Assembly: GCA_036346255.1 (NCBI GenBank)
Contig: CM070620.1
Span: forward strand, 11,830,671-11,894,670
From: Ampelocalamus luodianensis
Taxonomy: Eukaryota; Streptophyta; Magnoliopsida; Poales; Poaceae
Length of the DNA stretch: 64,000 nucleotides
Direction of reading: 5' to 3'
A model generated the notes under the pieces. That model was given only the letters and a program-made list of their open reading frames with translations. It searched no databases and was not told where the DNA came from. A program made the translations under genes and the position numbers. How positions within the stretch are numbered: position 1 is the first letter of the stretch; every line of letters begins with the position of its first letter. Shown piece by piece: positions 34,053 to 45,744 of this stretch.

Positions 34053-34984
34053 GATCGGGAATAGGTTTCTTCATAATCATCTCCTGGATGTTCAATGAAA
34101 CCTTATGCAACGAGCCTTATTTCTTTTTATTTCTCTTTTGAACAAATATCCACTTATGCCCTACGGGGTGCACAAGGGGAGGCGTACGGCTTACAGACCC
34201 AAACGCCCTTCTTTTATTCAGAGAGAATAATTCAGTTTCTATTGCCTTCTTTCAATCTGATCTTTTCTTTCATTCAATGACGTACTGAGCTCAATCAAGA
34301 TTGATGATTGTGGCAAGTTTCTTTGCAAAGTATATGTCGACATTGGCTGTTGTCATATTCAAAGATTCTCCCGAGGTCATAAATTTTATAACTATTTCTT
34401 CAAGGGGTGATTCTTCTAATGCTTCTACTCGCTCACCGCTGCTTCCAATTGCGGGGCAAGTCCCTCTAGTTTTTCAGCTCCGATATGTGCGCACACATCC
34501 ATGCTTATGTCTCCCTCCATGGGGATGTTCAATTCTGGTATGCCTTTTCTGAAGGTTCCATACCGATGCAGTCTCAACCGCTCCCTTACGTTCTGGGCAC
34601 TTGGTGATCGGTGTGTCAAATCCTTCTTATCCTTTTTCACCGACGTCCCCGCCATTTCGGATTCGAGGGCCGGAGTTCTCGCCCTTTATTCGAGGCCTCG
34701 GGCGGGATTAGGGATACCTTCATTGGTATTTCACCTCTCTCCGGTGCATTGCATACAGGCAAATGCGACTTGATCACGCACTTCAAATCACTAAAGTGGT
34801 CAGGCAGTTGATTCGCTAATGCTTGCAAATCAATTATCTTCTGGACTTCAATTGTCTTCTAGACTTCAATTCAAATATCTTCTAGATTGCAATTATCTTC
34901 TACACTTCTCTATTTGCTTTACTAGTGTGCGGGTCATATGCATAGATTTCAATTATCTTCTGGACTTCAATTGTCTTCTAGACT

Positions 34985-36230
34985 TCAATTATTTCCCGAC
35001 ATTATTATCAAGGGTTGATTTCCTCCCCCTAATGACGGGGAACTAATCTCATCTGATATACTATCAACGAATCGGGTATTATGCAAATCTCCAGTCATAG
35101 GGTCCAAACACTTGATTATGGATGCTGTCTCATAACCAATGTATATCCCAGACTTTCGGAGAAGACCCATTGCAGTTCGCTGTGGTGATGGTATAGGTAC
35201 ATAAACCTTACGACCAAACCTGCGAAGATGAGTAGTTTTCGGTGCTGACCCTTGCGCTAGTTGCATAGGTGGATGGATGTTATAAGCGACGATCTAAAAT
35301 TGATGAGAGTCGCTACGAGCGGATCGCACGCCCCAACATGTAGTTGGCAAATTACAATTCTTCAAAGTTACGCTAGTCCATTCTGGTGTGGACATGCGAT
35401 GCAGTAATGCTCAACTTTCAATTCCTATTTTCATGCAATAATCATCAAATGCTTTGAGTAAGTTCTCCAAATGTTGTCCATTCATGTGGACTTCTCATGA
35501 TGATGAGGGAAAATATTTCTAATTTAATTATCTCGAGATTTGGCTATGCAAAAGCATGATCTCTCGTAGACAATAAACATACGTCGACCATTCAAGAAGC
35601 ATTGATGAGCACTATAAAATACCTAAAATGACCCTTACGGGGCTATATAGGACCGCAAAGGTCTCCTGGATACGGTCCAGAATGCAAGGACTTCATCCTT
35701 CGCTTTGAGCAAAATGTCTAGTAATTAATTTCTGGTGGCACATGCGGGGCACACAAAATCTTCCTGATTCGAGAAATTCTTAACATTCATATCATGTCCC
35801 TGTGAATTGTTAATTATATCTCTCATCATCCTAAGACTTAGATGGCACAATCTATCATGCCAGAGATAGAAAAGTTCAGAGCTTCTAAATACGGTTTTCA
35901 AGGCAGTATAGGCTGCAGGTGCCTTAATATTAGTGTAGTATAGCCCAATTTCATATGAAGAAAGATACTCTAATGCTATTTTTCACTTTCTTCACGCTTT
36001 GTAATGAGCAGGTATTTTGTACCATACTCTTCTTCAGTCTCTACATGGAAACTGTTAGCGCAAATATCCTTGAGAGTTCTAGTCGATTCTGGGTACAACA
36101 AGTCTTCTTTAATGACCAAAGTTGTGCCCGTTGGGAGTATAATTATGGCCCTTCCTGAGCTTATTATACAAGTATCGCTGCCTGCGACTGTCGTAAGACT
36201 ACCAACATTCTTGCTGATCGACTAAAGAAA
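34985..36230 (-). pseudogene. Copia integrase region remnants
   Basis: 34985-35266 encodes the stretch after the integrase core (HLRRFGRKVYVPIPSPQRT...GIYIGYETASIIKCLDP). At about 35640-35840 the minus strand still reads HDMNVKNFSNQEDFVCPACATRN, the zinc-binding pre-integrase motif with both cysteines. The rest of the core is broken by stops. I could not follow one continuous frame. Confidence 0.65.
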
Positions 36231-38079
36231 TTTCTGTTTCTCTCAGGATGGTATTCGTTGTGCCGCTACATGCTAAACACACTTCCTCCATAGGGCGCCA
36301 CACGCGTTCTAATATAATGTACTTTATTAATATGTAGCAGAAAGCAAGCAACACATAAATAAAATACTTCAGATATCAGAACGTAACTTGTTATTATAAA
36401 AACGGGAAAATAAGTCTTGCAGGACTCATAATAAGAATTTAATGCTTTGCTCTCCTAGAGCTTGCAACCATTATTCAATAATTCAAAATTCTGCTTCAAT
36501 TACAAACTGCAAGTTTCTATAAAAGGTCCGAGTGCAATACGTGCACTAGATCTAATAGGCGAAGTATTCAGGAACTTCTGCCTAAATCGGCTCCATGCGC
36601 GATCTTCTCCTCTTGGGCAGCTACGGCTGTGGTCGCTGCGATGTCCAAAGGAGGGATGATGGGGCTGCTACTGGGCTGTTCACATTCATAAGTGCAGCTA
36701 ATGGATGTGGATCCTCTGTGCCTGCAATGGCGAGGTATGTCTCATGCTATCATTTGCCCTTCTTCTTAGACTGTAAAGCATCAATAATGTGCGACGCACG
36801 ACCTTACCCTTCTTGCTCCTCTCATTTGTGAGAGGCTTCATCACCTTGTAGCTGCTAGCAGTGGCTTCATGGCCAACATTGCTACTAGGTGGCTGCAAGA
36901 TGAAGTTCTTTCCTAGAACATCACCTTGAGCTTTCGCAACTTGCATAATGTCAATTAATTCGGCATACTTCATGTAGCCGTCTTAAAGATAGTTGCGCAT
37001 TTGGATTGTACCGCAAGGTAGCGAGGGTCTTCCCAATCGTCTCGCTCATCCGTGATCACATTACCACGCATTGGAGACCGATATAAATTCTATATAAATT
37101 CGGTCATATCGGGTCGATTCTTGAACTCTTGTTCGTGATGCGATCATATTCCTATTCATGCAAAAGTTCAAAGGATTACCGCTAGTAATCTTCATAAAAT
37201 GGTTGCAAAATTCTCATAATGTTCATCGAACTCGTGTTCAGATTCCGTATTTTTCTACGCATTTTCATGATTTATCGCTATTTTCAATGATTAAAAGCAA
37301 TATAAACAATTACAAATAATCAAAACAAGAATACAATAAATAAATTGCATAGAAATAATAATAACAAAAATAAACATGCTTCAAATGCAAAAACTGATTC
37401 AAAAATTGAATTCCCGAGGCTCTTTCCTGCTAGGAAAAATGACTTCTCGACAAATTCTGCAAATTTCAGAATTTTCTCCACCGTCCCTCCCCTTTTTTTT
37501 CGTTTGCCGGTGGGTTCAAGCGGTGGCGCAAGGCCATTCGAGGGCGGCGCGGGGTGGCTGCTGGCCACGCAAAACCGAGGGCCGGTGTGGCCATGCGGGG
37601 CCGAGGGCGGCGCGAGGCGATCGTCACGGCTGCGAGCCAGTGGCGGTCTTCCACTACGAGAGGCGGCCGGTGCGATACAAGACGGCAGCAGGTCGGGGAA
37701 AACGCACACAGTGGGCACACGAGGCGGCGGTGTCGCGTGATCGCGAGGCCGGTGCGATGCACCGGTTCGAGCCCGGCGGTGGGAGCGCGCGATGCGGCTA
37801 GTGCGGGCCGTGTCGGCGGCGATCGGGCAGAGTGCGCGCGGCGGCGGTTGGCACAGCGCGGTCGACCGGTTCGGTGGCGCGCGCGCTCGAGCCGCAATGC
37901 AACGGGTGAGGCGCCCGTTCGAGAGCCCATGCGGTGGCAGGTCCGTGCAGGGGCCGGCGCCTCCCCTCCATTTTTTTTCTCATCCGCGCTGGCTGCGAGT
38001 CGGTAGACGACGCCATGCGGCGGCGGCCGTACGCGGGGAGGGTGGCACCATGCGGTGGCGGTCATGTTCGGCGAGAAGC

Positions 38080-38310
38080 CCGTGCGGGGGCGTAGCAAAA
38101 TTCTTCGCGTGCATTGTTCATCCGAAAAACACTGTTCATGCGCAAGCACTGTTCATGACCGGATTATTGTTCACACGAATATTGTTCATGTGGGTGTACT
38201 GTTCATCCGCGCAGTACTGTTCATGCAGGGTGCACTGTTCATCATCGTAGTACTATTCATCCGCGAGGGTACTGTTCACCACGGCGTGCACTGTTCATCA
38301 ATCGCGGGTG
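38080..38310 (-). repeat. ATGAACAG-type repeats in the Copia leader
   Basis: About thirteen copies of ctgttca(t/c), in element orientation (a/g)tgaacag, spaced roughly 15-25 nt, lie between the 5' LTR and the coding remnants. Each full copy provides an ATG on the sense strand, so the leader of the genomic RNA would be crowded with upstream start codons. Confidence 0.75.
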
Positions 38311-38906
38311 CTGTTTACCGCAGGGGCGCAAGCGGCTGCCGGCCTCGTGCCCCGTGCGCGCGTGGCGGTGCCATCTTCAGGTGGCCGGGTGTGACACCAA
38401 AATCGGCGGCGACGCGGCTTTACAGGGCCGTCGGCCGTCCCTTTTTTGTTACTGTTCATGTATGCGATGCAATATAATGTAGTATGAGATTGCAACAGAG
38501 GCGCGGCTTCATGCCGACATGTGCGTGCTTGCCGCGTGCTAGCGGGGTGGCCCTGTCGTTGCCTCCGTGGCGATACGTGATGGCGGACTATGCCGACCGG
38601 TAACGTGTCGCGGAGGTAGTGACAGCCGCTTGCAGGCGGTGCCGTGCACATGATGCCTTTCATGCGACTGCATATACAACATACGGTACAATCATCATCT
38701 ACTCTTTCATACAACCCACCGATCGGCTTGGCCGGCGATTTCAAGTCGGCTCGCGGTAGATTAGAGCGGATTTGCACCGTAGAAAACCAATCTAGAAAGC
38801 CAAATTTGCAGAATTGAAAGCAATCTAGAAAAACGATTTAATCTACGAGTGTCGTTCATCGACGGTTACCTTTTCGATGCGAGGAGAGTCGATCGTGCTG
38901 ATAACG

Positions 38907-39179
38907 TATTGAGGAACCGTCGCTGGCGAGTCCAGTCCGAGCGATTACCTCGTAGATATGCATAGAATCGTAAGAAAAATGCATAAACAACAAGAACAGA
39001 ATAAGAGATAGAACACAGAGATGTAGGGGGACTTCTTGCTTCTCTTTATTCCTTTATCAAACGATCAATCCTTTACAATGAATAACACCCCCTATTTATA
39101 GGCTACGACCCTTCTAGGGTTTGGGATGAGGAGCCCACTTTGGGCCAGGACTCCCGGTCCTGGGCCCAGTTTCTTAACA
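38907..39179 (-). repeat. 5' LTR of the 32.8-39.2 kb Copia element
   Basis: 273 bp. The last bases (plus strand 38907) are TATTGAGG instead of TGTTGAGG, so the terminal dinucleotide is mutated. It differs from the other LTR mainly by small indels near 39128-39168. Confidence 0.83.
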
Positions 39180-39214
39180 GATATTATGTTTCATATCCAG
39201 CAACTTACAACAAA

Positions 39215-39270
39215 ATCAGAGTGGCGCAGCAGAAGCCCACAGGTCCCAGGATCGCAACCTGGCTCTGATA
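39215..39270 (+). pseudogene. tRNA-iMet pseudogene (unit B copy)
   Basis: This 56-nt copy of the tRNA at 20051 lacks 16 nt (the part of the D/anticodon arm that includes anticodon CAT) and has two substitutions (cgg to cag in the A box, gaaac to gcaac in the T loop). The acceptor stem remains perfect. It cannot decode AUG. Confidence 0.9.
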
Positions 39271-39433
39271 CCCGGCTTCCGGAATAAAATTCCTCTGCTT
39301 CTTTTTCTGGTTTTGCCCCCCTTCACAATCCAACGAGAGACACTGAACACAGCACGCAAATAACAACGCATCTTTCGCGATACTTGTCCAGAACATTGGC
39401 AAATAAATGCAGTCTAGCCAGCCCAGCTGTTGG

Positions 39434-40899
39434 CAGGGGCGAACCCAGCTAAGGTCATAGGTGTTCAGCTGAACACTCAAAATTTTTGAACAAAAAATCA
39501 ATATATATAGGACATAATACATGTATATACTTGAAGTTGTGTTGAATTAGCATGTAACGACCTCAGTCTCCTGCCTCGTACTCGCCGTCTCGTGCTCAAC
39601 GCTTGCGCCTCGCATTCTTGCAGCCGAGTCCAGCCCACAGTGGCTCGGCACGTCAGGCGTCGGCAATTGCCCACTTGCCCAAGGCCGAGCCGGCAGTGGC
39701 GAGCCCGAGCTAGACCCAGGCCGGGCCAGAGGGAGGAGCAGGTCACGGACGAGGCCGAGCCAAGGGAGAAGGGCCGCGCGGGAGGAAGCAGGCCAGGAGG
39801 CGCGCACACGGCCGCAAAGACCTGGGACCGGAGGCGCGGCCACCAGAGTCGGTAGGAGGAGCTTCCGATAGCACCAAATTCCACAGAACCAAGAACCGGG
39901 AAGAGAAGAAGCAAGTGAGAGAAAGTGAGGAAAGAAACATTGGGGAAGAAAGGAACCAGAGAGTCTCTCCGCCGAGTAAAGAAATTTAGAGGAGGGAATA
40001 AATGAAAGGAAGGGAAATCAATTGTGTGGCTGGGTGTGTTCGGTCAAATAGTTGGTAGGTGAGAGAGGGATTAAGAGAAAGGGGATTCGGTGAAGAAGGA
40101 TTAGGAAATGCCTATTGCGTTATAAATAATTTAATCAGGTTGGAATAATTAAATTAATCAACTTCGAGTTTATTTAAAAAATTAAATAAATACTTCTACA
40201 CTGGAATAAAATCGGTTAGGCTGTTTTGCATGCGTAGAATTAATTAAACATAGTAGAACGATTAGACTGCCGAATAGACCTAGCAGGCAAGCGTGTGGAA
40301 TTTCAGACCACTCTCACACCTCCCCCTTTGTCATTTGTCTCAAGTAGTACGGCTCAGCCGGCCAACCTAACAACTTAATAGGCTCTAACCCAACACATGT
40401 ATCTCTTGGGTCATCAGGTAGCACTCGCACACGAATCCACCAAACAACTAGGTGTTGTGCTTGACCTTGGCGGCTCCAGGGCTCTGGCTTGACCTTGGCG
40501 GTGGCACGTGAAGGGCAAGGTAGCAAGTGCCAAGAAAAGCGGGCAACGGCATGCGCCAAGCAGAGCCTAGTCGGGCCATGTGGGAGACATGGTCCTGGGA
40601 TTTGGGAAGGGACTGCGAGGCGAAAGCCGCACCGCCGGGGTAGGTTAGGTAGATCACACACGTTGATAGTGGAACATGCACATCTCCATTCCAGAATTTC
40701 TTGATCACAAATCTTAAATTCCTAATTCAATAAATTTTTTCTTAATTATTTTGTGATTACTCTAAATTATTTGAGATATCGTGTCTAATGCGAACTATTT
40801 GTATTTTGAATTTTTTCTATCGTGGACCTTTACTTTTTCCATTGAATAATATTTTGTTAACTCCGAACACCCATCCCAAAAATCTTGGGTCCGCCACTG
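39434..40899. mobile_element. Non-autonomous hAT element
   Basis: The ends CAGGGGCGAACCCA and the complement of CAGTGGCGGACCCA are inverted and flanked by the 8-bp duplication gctgttgg (39426-39433 and 40900-40907), as expected for hAT. Subterminal words gtgttcagctgaaca and cgaacacccatcc resemble common rice hAT repeats. Inside are GC-rich stretches (39560-39860 and 40440-40640) with frames on both strands that may be captured host sequence; no domain was recognised and no transposase is present. The length is 1466 bp. Confidence 0.87.
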
Positions 40900-41380
40900 G
40901 CTGTTGGAATCCTAGTATCCTACTCTTTGAAGCATCTACTCTCTAGCCCGTACTTAAACATAACAAGAAGTTTAGCTCGCATGCAGATAGAAAGTCGAAA
41001 GGCTGAAGGAGACTCCAGTTGCTTATCTGAACTGGTAGCATCTCTCTTTAAAAAGTTCGTGCTGGGCAAAATGGGGTAAGCCCATTTGTAGCCCAGTTTA
41101 ACCGGCTAGCTAGTTGAATAGGTGAGTAGGTGACTACTTCACATTGGCGCCTCGTCGCCAGGCCGTACCGAGCCCTTGCCGTGGCCCCCCTGCTTCCGTT
41201 GCCGGAGGGCCGCCGTTCGCCCCCTACTTGCGCAACTCGACTTTGGCTGTGTGATTTCGATCCAACGGTATCCGTCGCATGCTGCTTCGCGAAGTGCTAA
41301 ATCTGGGCCGCGGGATCTCGATCGAACGGCAACCAGCAGGTTGCCTCTGGTCGCTTAATGGTTCTCGACCCCTGTAAAAA

Positions 41381-41617
41381 GTGCGCGGTGTATACACCTC
41401 CCGGCGAGCTGTTAAGAAGGAAATGGCGTTGACGGCGGCGGGGATGCTGGCGGAGGTGGAGACGGCGGCGGCGTACAGGTACGAGTGCCGTTACTGCCGT
41501 ATACCCATTTGGCTCTGCATCTACAGAATTGGAGCGATGAACTGGGTGTGCGTGGGAAATGAAAGTTGTTTGCTAAGCAAGAGCACGAGAGCAATTCGAT
41601 GCAATCGAGAAAACTAG
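41381..41617 (+). CDS. Unit B copy of the small unknown ORF
   Basis: 78 codons, nearly the same as 20544-20792 from EMA(V/L)T onwards, with CRYCRIPIW and MNWVCVG intact and one extra codon (Ser) near the end. The upstream part differs through a short indel. It is called only because the frame is open in both copies. Confidence 0.25.
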   Translation: MRGVYTSRRAVKKEMALTAAGMLAEVETAAAYRYECRYCRIPIWLCIYRIGAMNWVCVGNESCLLSKSTRAIRCNREN

Positions 41618-41703
41618 AAATCGACCAGATTACCCAGTGAAAAAATTATCCAATCGATGCACGCAGGGAAATTTCTAGCTTGTCCTAGCTATTAAGACAC
41701 TTC

Positions 41704-41863
41704 TTACTTGACCAGCATCTCTGTGATAACATAGGCCAAGCTGGCCAGCGTATTGGCGTCCCGGTTCTCCTGGCTCAGAGGGTTCTTCTTGGCGCTTCCC
41801 TCGAACAGCTGTATGTCGCAGTCGTCGGGCGCATTTGAGGCCTGATGCAGCTTCTCGGACGCC
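41704..41863 (-). pseudogene. PMEI pseudogene, carboxy-terminal half (unit B)
   Basis: Matches the last about 53 codons of the gene at 20878-21402 (PDDCDIQLFEGSAKKNPL... AYVITEMLVK, stop at 41704-41706). It is cut at 41863 by the Copia insertion; the other half resumes at 46830. The fourth cysteine is retained. Confidence 0.88.
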
Positions 41864-42194
41864 TGTTGGAGTTCACCGACGCGCCGCCGGCGATGAACGA
41901 GAAACACACGCGAACTGGAACGCAGGAGACACAGAGACTTTTTGTGCTGCGAGAGCGGCAGCGTTTTCAGTTGTATTCAGCGAACTATAAAGAGAAATTG
42001 ACAACTTACAGCCGGCCATTTCGGCAGCCATGCGCGGCATGATCTCCACGATCCCATGCCGCACGACGCGCTCTGAGCACACACCCACAACCGGTGGTCG
42101 TGATCCTTATTACACGGCATTAGCTAAATTAAGAAAAGAAGCAGGAAACTAAACTTAGAGATAGACGATGACGTGCGGCTGGATTACTTCAACA
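41864..42194 (-). repeat. 3' LTR of the 41.9-46.8 kb Copia element
   Basis: 331 bp; about ten bases longer than its partner through scattered single-base additions (for example gaactgga versus gaacgga, ggaaac versus gaaac). Confidence 0.92.
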
Positions 42195-43515
42195 TTCTCC
42201 CCCTTTAGCCTGCGCGCGTTCATCACCAACCCTGACGCCGATGTCAGTGCACAACTTCTGAAATCGCACACGTCCCAACGCCTTGGTCAGAATGTCCGCC
42301 AATTGACGTTCCGTTGCTACATAGCTGACAGCAATTCTGCCTTCTTCAACGCACTCTCGGATGAAATGGTAGCGGACATCAATATGCTTGCTCCGTTCAT
42401 GAAACACTGGATTCCTGCTCAGAGCAATAGCGGACTGATTATCAACCAGAAGCTCTGGCGCCTTGCACTCGACTCCAGTTAGATCGGTTATGAGCCGAGT
42501 GAGCCAAATTCCTTGGCATGCTGCAGTGGTCATGGCAATGTACTCTGCCTCGCAAGACGACAGTGCTACAACCTTCTGCTTTGAGGATTGCCAAGTGACC
42601 GGGTTTCCTCCAAAGAAGAAAAGAACTCCACTGGTACTCTTCCTGGAGTCAAGGTCACCGCCATATCGCATCATCGAAACTGCATAGCTTCGCTTCCTCA
42701 CTCTGCTCGTGTAAAGAGCCCTTTGTCCTGAGTACCGGCTACAAATCTCAGGACTCGTTTCACTGCCATCAGGTGATCTTCATGTGGCTCCTCCATGAAC
42801 CGACCAAGGTACCCAACGACAAAAGCAAGATCCGGCCGAGTGTGCAGAAGATACCTGAGGCCACCAATGATTCTCCTGCACTCGGCCATTCACACAGCTT
42901 GCTAGCACTCAATTTGGTCAACTTGAGCGATTCTCCATGGGAATCTTGCTGGGATTGCGAGGATGCCATTCCACATCGCTCTAGCAACTTCTTGGCGTAG
43001 CTGATGACCTAAAACAATTCCTCCGAACTCTGAACTTCAATTCCAAGATAGTATGATAGCAAACCAAGATCACTCATTTTGAACTTGCTTTTCATTTCCT
43101 CCTTGAACTTCTTGATGTCATCTCGCATCGCCGTAATGATCGATCGTCGACATAAACTCCCACGATCAATCTCCTCCCGCCTTGGCTCTGGTGTAGACTC
43201 CATGCTCGCCTGCTCCTCTGAAACCAAACGACGCCATGGTGCCGCCGAGCTTGGCATTCCAGGCCCTGGGTGCCTGGCGAAGTCCGTAAAGCGCCTTGTG
43301 CAAGCGCGATGCCTTGTTCTCGCTGCCGGCGACGATGAATCCCAGAGGTTGCGCGACGTAGACTTGCTCCTTGAGCTCGCCGTTGAGGAACGCGCTTTTG
43401 ACGTCCATGTGATGGACCTCCCACTTCTCGTGCGCCGCTAGTGCCAGCATGACGCGCACCGACTCCAGGCGAGCCACCGGCGCGAACACCTCATCATAAT
43501 CGATTCCGCGCACGC
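42189..43515 (-). pseudogene. Copia reverse transcriptase and RNase H
   Basis: The parts lie in successive frames: GIDYDEVFAPVARLESVR and HHMDVKSAFLNGELKEQVYV with ALYGLRQAPRAWN (43.2-43.5 kb); GVYVDD active site (about 43135-43150); FKMSDLGLLSYYLGIEV (about 43060); IIGGLRYLLHTRPDLAF (about 42850); and RNase H (GGDLDSRKSTSGVLFFFGG, SSKQKVVALSSCEAEYIA, SKHIDVRYHFIRE, 42.2-42.66 kb). At least three single-base shifts and stops separate them. All catalytic motifs remain readable. Confidence 0.87.
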
Positions 43516-44950
43516 TGCACGAAGCCCTTTGCCACCAGGCGCGCCTTGTGCCGCACCACCTTGCCATTCTCGTCGCGCTTGATCTTGAACACCCATTTGA
43601 GCCCAATTGCTCGATGCCCGGCAGGGAGCGCAGCTAGCTCCCAGGTGTTATTCTCCACGATTGCCTTCATTTCTTCCCGCATTGCCTGCCTCCAGCAAGC
43701 TTCTTGTTCAGCATCTTCAAAGGACGCTGGTTCATCAGCTACTGTCGAGTGTAGCTCCTCGATGAGAGCCCGGCGCGCCAGCCCTGGCGGCGTCGCCGGC
43801 CCAATTAGTTCATTGATGTTGCGGTACTTGAGTGGGGCGTCATCGTGATCAGCATCAAGGTTCTCTCCTTCGTCCAGCACTTCTTCTTCTTCATCCCCTG
43901 CAATGAGTGTCGATGTCGGGACAGGAGCTGGTGAAGGTGTTCTTACCGGGAACCTTGGAGCAGGATCACCTCCTCCAGGCTCGATGACTGTCTCAGTCGT
44001 GTGCTCGAACTCGAACAGAGTGAAACCGTCCTCCGGCTTGTCTGCAGCGTCCTCCCAACACCACTGAGCTGCTTCATCAAAGACGACATCGCGCGAGATC
44101 AGGACCTTCTTGGACACAGGATCATAGCACCTGTAAGCTTTGGAGCCGCCTTCATAGCCGATGAAGATTGCTGGAGTGCTACGGTCGTCGAACTTCTTCA
44201 ACTTCGGCCGATTGTTCTTGACATGTGCAACACTACCAAATGTGCGAAAGTAATGGACTGCTGGGCGCTCACCATGCCACACTTCGTAAGGAGTTTTACC
44301 GTCCACAGCTCGCGTCATGGTGCGATTCAGAATGAACACGGCAGTGGACACAGCTTCTCCCCAGAAGTATCCTGGAATTTTCTTCGCCTTCATCATGCAC
44401 CTGGCCATTGCAACCACGCTCTGGTTCCTGCGCTCGACCACTCCGTTCTGCTGAGGAGAGTAGGGCGCAGTCAGCTGGCGCTCAACACCGCGCTCTGCAC
44501 AGTAGCGCCCGAATTCAACTGACGTGAACTCCCCCCCACGATCGGTGCGGAGAACCTTCGACTTCTTTCTGTTTCCACCTCGGCGCGGGAAATTCTTGAT
44601 CTCCGATGATGCTTGATCCTTGCTTGACAACAACCGGATCCACATATAGCGACTCAAATCATCAACCAAGAGCAAGAAGTATTTGTTACCGCTGGGTGTC
44701 ACTGGCGAGATTGGACCACAGAGGTCCCCATGAACCAGATCAAGGATGTTGTCAGCTCTGCGACGTGCTTCGGCCGGGAATGACGCACGGCGTTGCTTCC
44801 CGACGAGGCACCCGTCACACACTTGATCAACTTGCTCCAGGTGCGGTAGGCCACGAACCATTCCTTCAGTTGCCATCTTCCGCAGCGACTTGAAGCTCGT
44901 GTGCCCAAACTCGGCGTGCAGCGCCGAGCGTCTTGATCTGATGGCGGCGA
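43500..44950 (-). pseudogene. Copia integrase and start of reverse transcriptase
   Basis: The gag-pre-integrase zinc motif HAEFGHTSF...CDGCLVGKQRR is followed by the DDE core: VHGDLCGPI, LRTDRGGEF and YSPQQNGVVERRN (Asp, Asp and Glu positions visible). The linker carries FGSVAHVKNNRPKLKKF and FIGYEGGSKAYRCYDP. Reverse transcriptase begins with WRQAMREEMKAIVENNTWEL and GLKWVFKIKRDENG, ending at a frameshift near 43515. The integrase reading frame is continuous for about 470 codons, longer than any other element here. Confidence 0.9.
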
Positions 44951-45744
44951 GGCGATCGACGGCCGACGTTGAGGTCGAGGTGGTATAGCCGAGTCGCGGT
45001 TCGCGGCACCTTGGCGAGCAGCTTGCCGTCGCGCTCGACGATCCGCAGTAGGCCACCGTCGATGACAGTCCGGCATCCCGACTCGTCCAGCTGACCGATG
45101 CTTATGATGTTGGTCTTGAGCCGCGGAATGTAATAGACGCCGGTCAATGTGCGGTGCTCACCATTCTTGCACAGGAAGATGATGGTGCCGCGACCTTCAA
45201 TCGCGACGACGGAGCCGTCGCCGAAACGGACTGAACCCGTAACCCCGGTGTCCATCTCTGCAAACACCGCCCTGGCGCCAGTCATGTGGTTAGTGGCTCC
45301 GGTATCCAGCACCCAACGATGGCGACTGAGGTCGTGATCGTCCTGTGGCCCCAGAGGAGCGACCACCTTCTGCTCGTTGAGCTCAACATGGTGGGACGGC
45401 TGCCGGTATTCAGTTTGCGTCGCGAGTGAGAGAAACGGAGGCAAAGGCGGCTTCTCATTTGAATTTGAAATGACCGCCTGGACCAGCATCAAGGAGTCCT
45501 CTTCCTCCTCGCCTTGGGTCACATGGGCCTCTTCCTCGCGCTTCTTCTTCCTGCACTCACGAGCCCAATGGCCCACTTTGCCACAGTAGTTACACTTGTC
45601 ATTACGGCCCGCCTTACCGCCCGAATATGATTTCGGTTCCCGCGAGTCGCCGCTTCGCCCGCGACCTCTGCCTTTTCCGCCGCCTCCTCCGCCACGCTTC
45701 ACGCCGGAGCTGGAGCTGCCTTCACGGATTTTCAGCCGAGCCAT
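44940..45744 (-). pseudogene. Copia gag zinc knuckle and protease
   Basis: After a glycine-rich basic linker comes the CCHC knuckle CNYCGKVGHWAREC, then the aspartic protease with WVLDTGATNHMTG (active-site DTG) and further on GVYYIPRLKTNIISIGQL, typical of Copia. The frame continues to YHLDLNVG, after which a frameshift near 44950 leads into the integrase frame. The reaction is cleavage of the gag-pol polyprotein. The motifs themselves look intact. Confidence 0.88.

Larger units (their letters stand above)
32820..39179 (-). mobile_element. Copia retrotransposon with both LTRs, degenerate
   Basis: The element is flanked by gatat (32815-32819 and 39180-39184); unit A shows the uninterrupted site. 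LTRs: 32820-33085 (TGTTGAGGAACC...TCTTAACA) and 38907-39179. On the minus strand the order is 5' LTR, primer-binding-like GTTATCAGCAC (38890-38906), GC-rich leader with repeats, remnants of gag/pre-integrase (35.7 kb), post-integrase region (35.0-35.3 kb), reverse transcriptase (33.4-34.1 kb), then a polypurine tract (aagggggag, 33086-33095). The Copia order of integrase before reverse transcriptase is visible. All coding parts are broken, so it is non-autonomous. Confidence 0.87.

Noticed and set aside
37320..38477. Several long frames on both strands
   Set aside because: GC-rich leader of a Copia element; the frames overlap each other on both strands and have no motif.
39498..39914. Minus-strand frames of 98-138 codons
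   Set aside because: Inside a non-autonomous hAT element; no recognised domain, overlapping frames on both strands.
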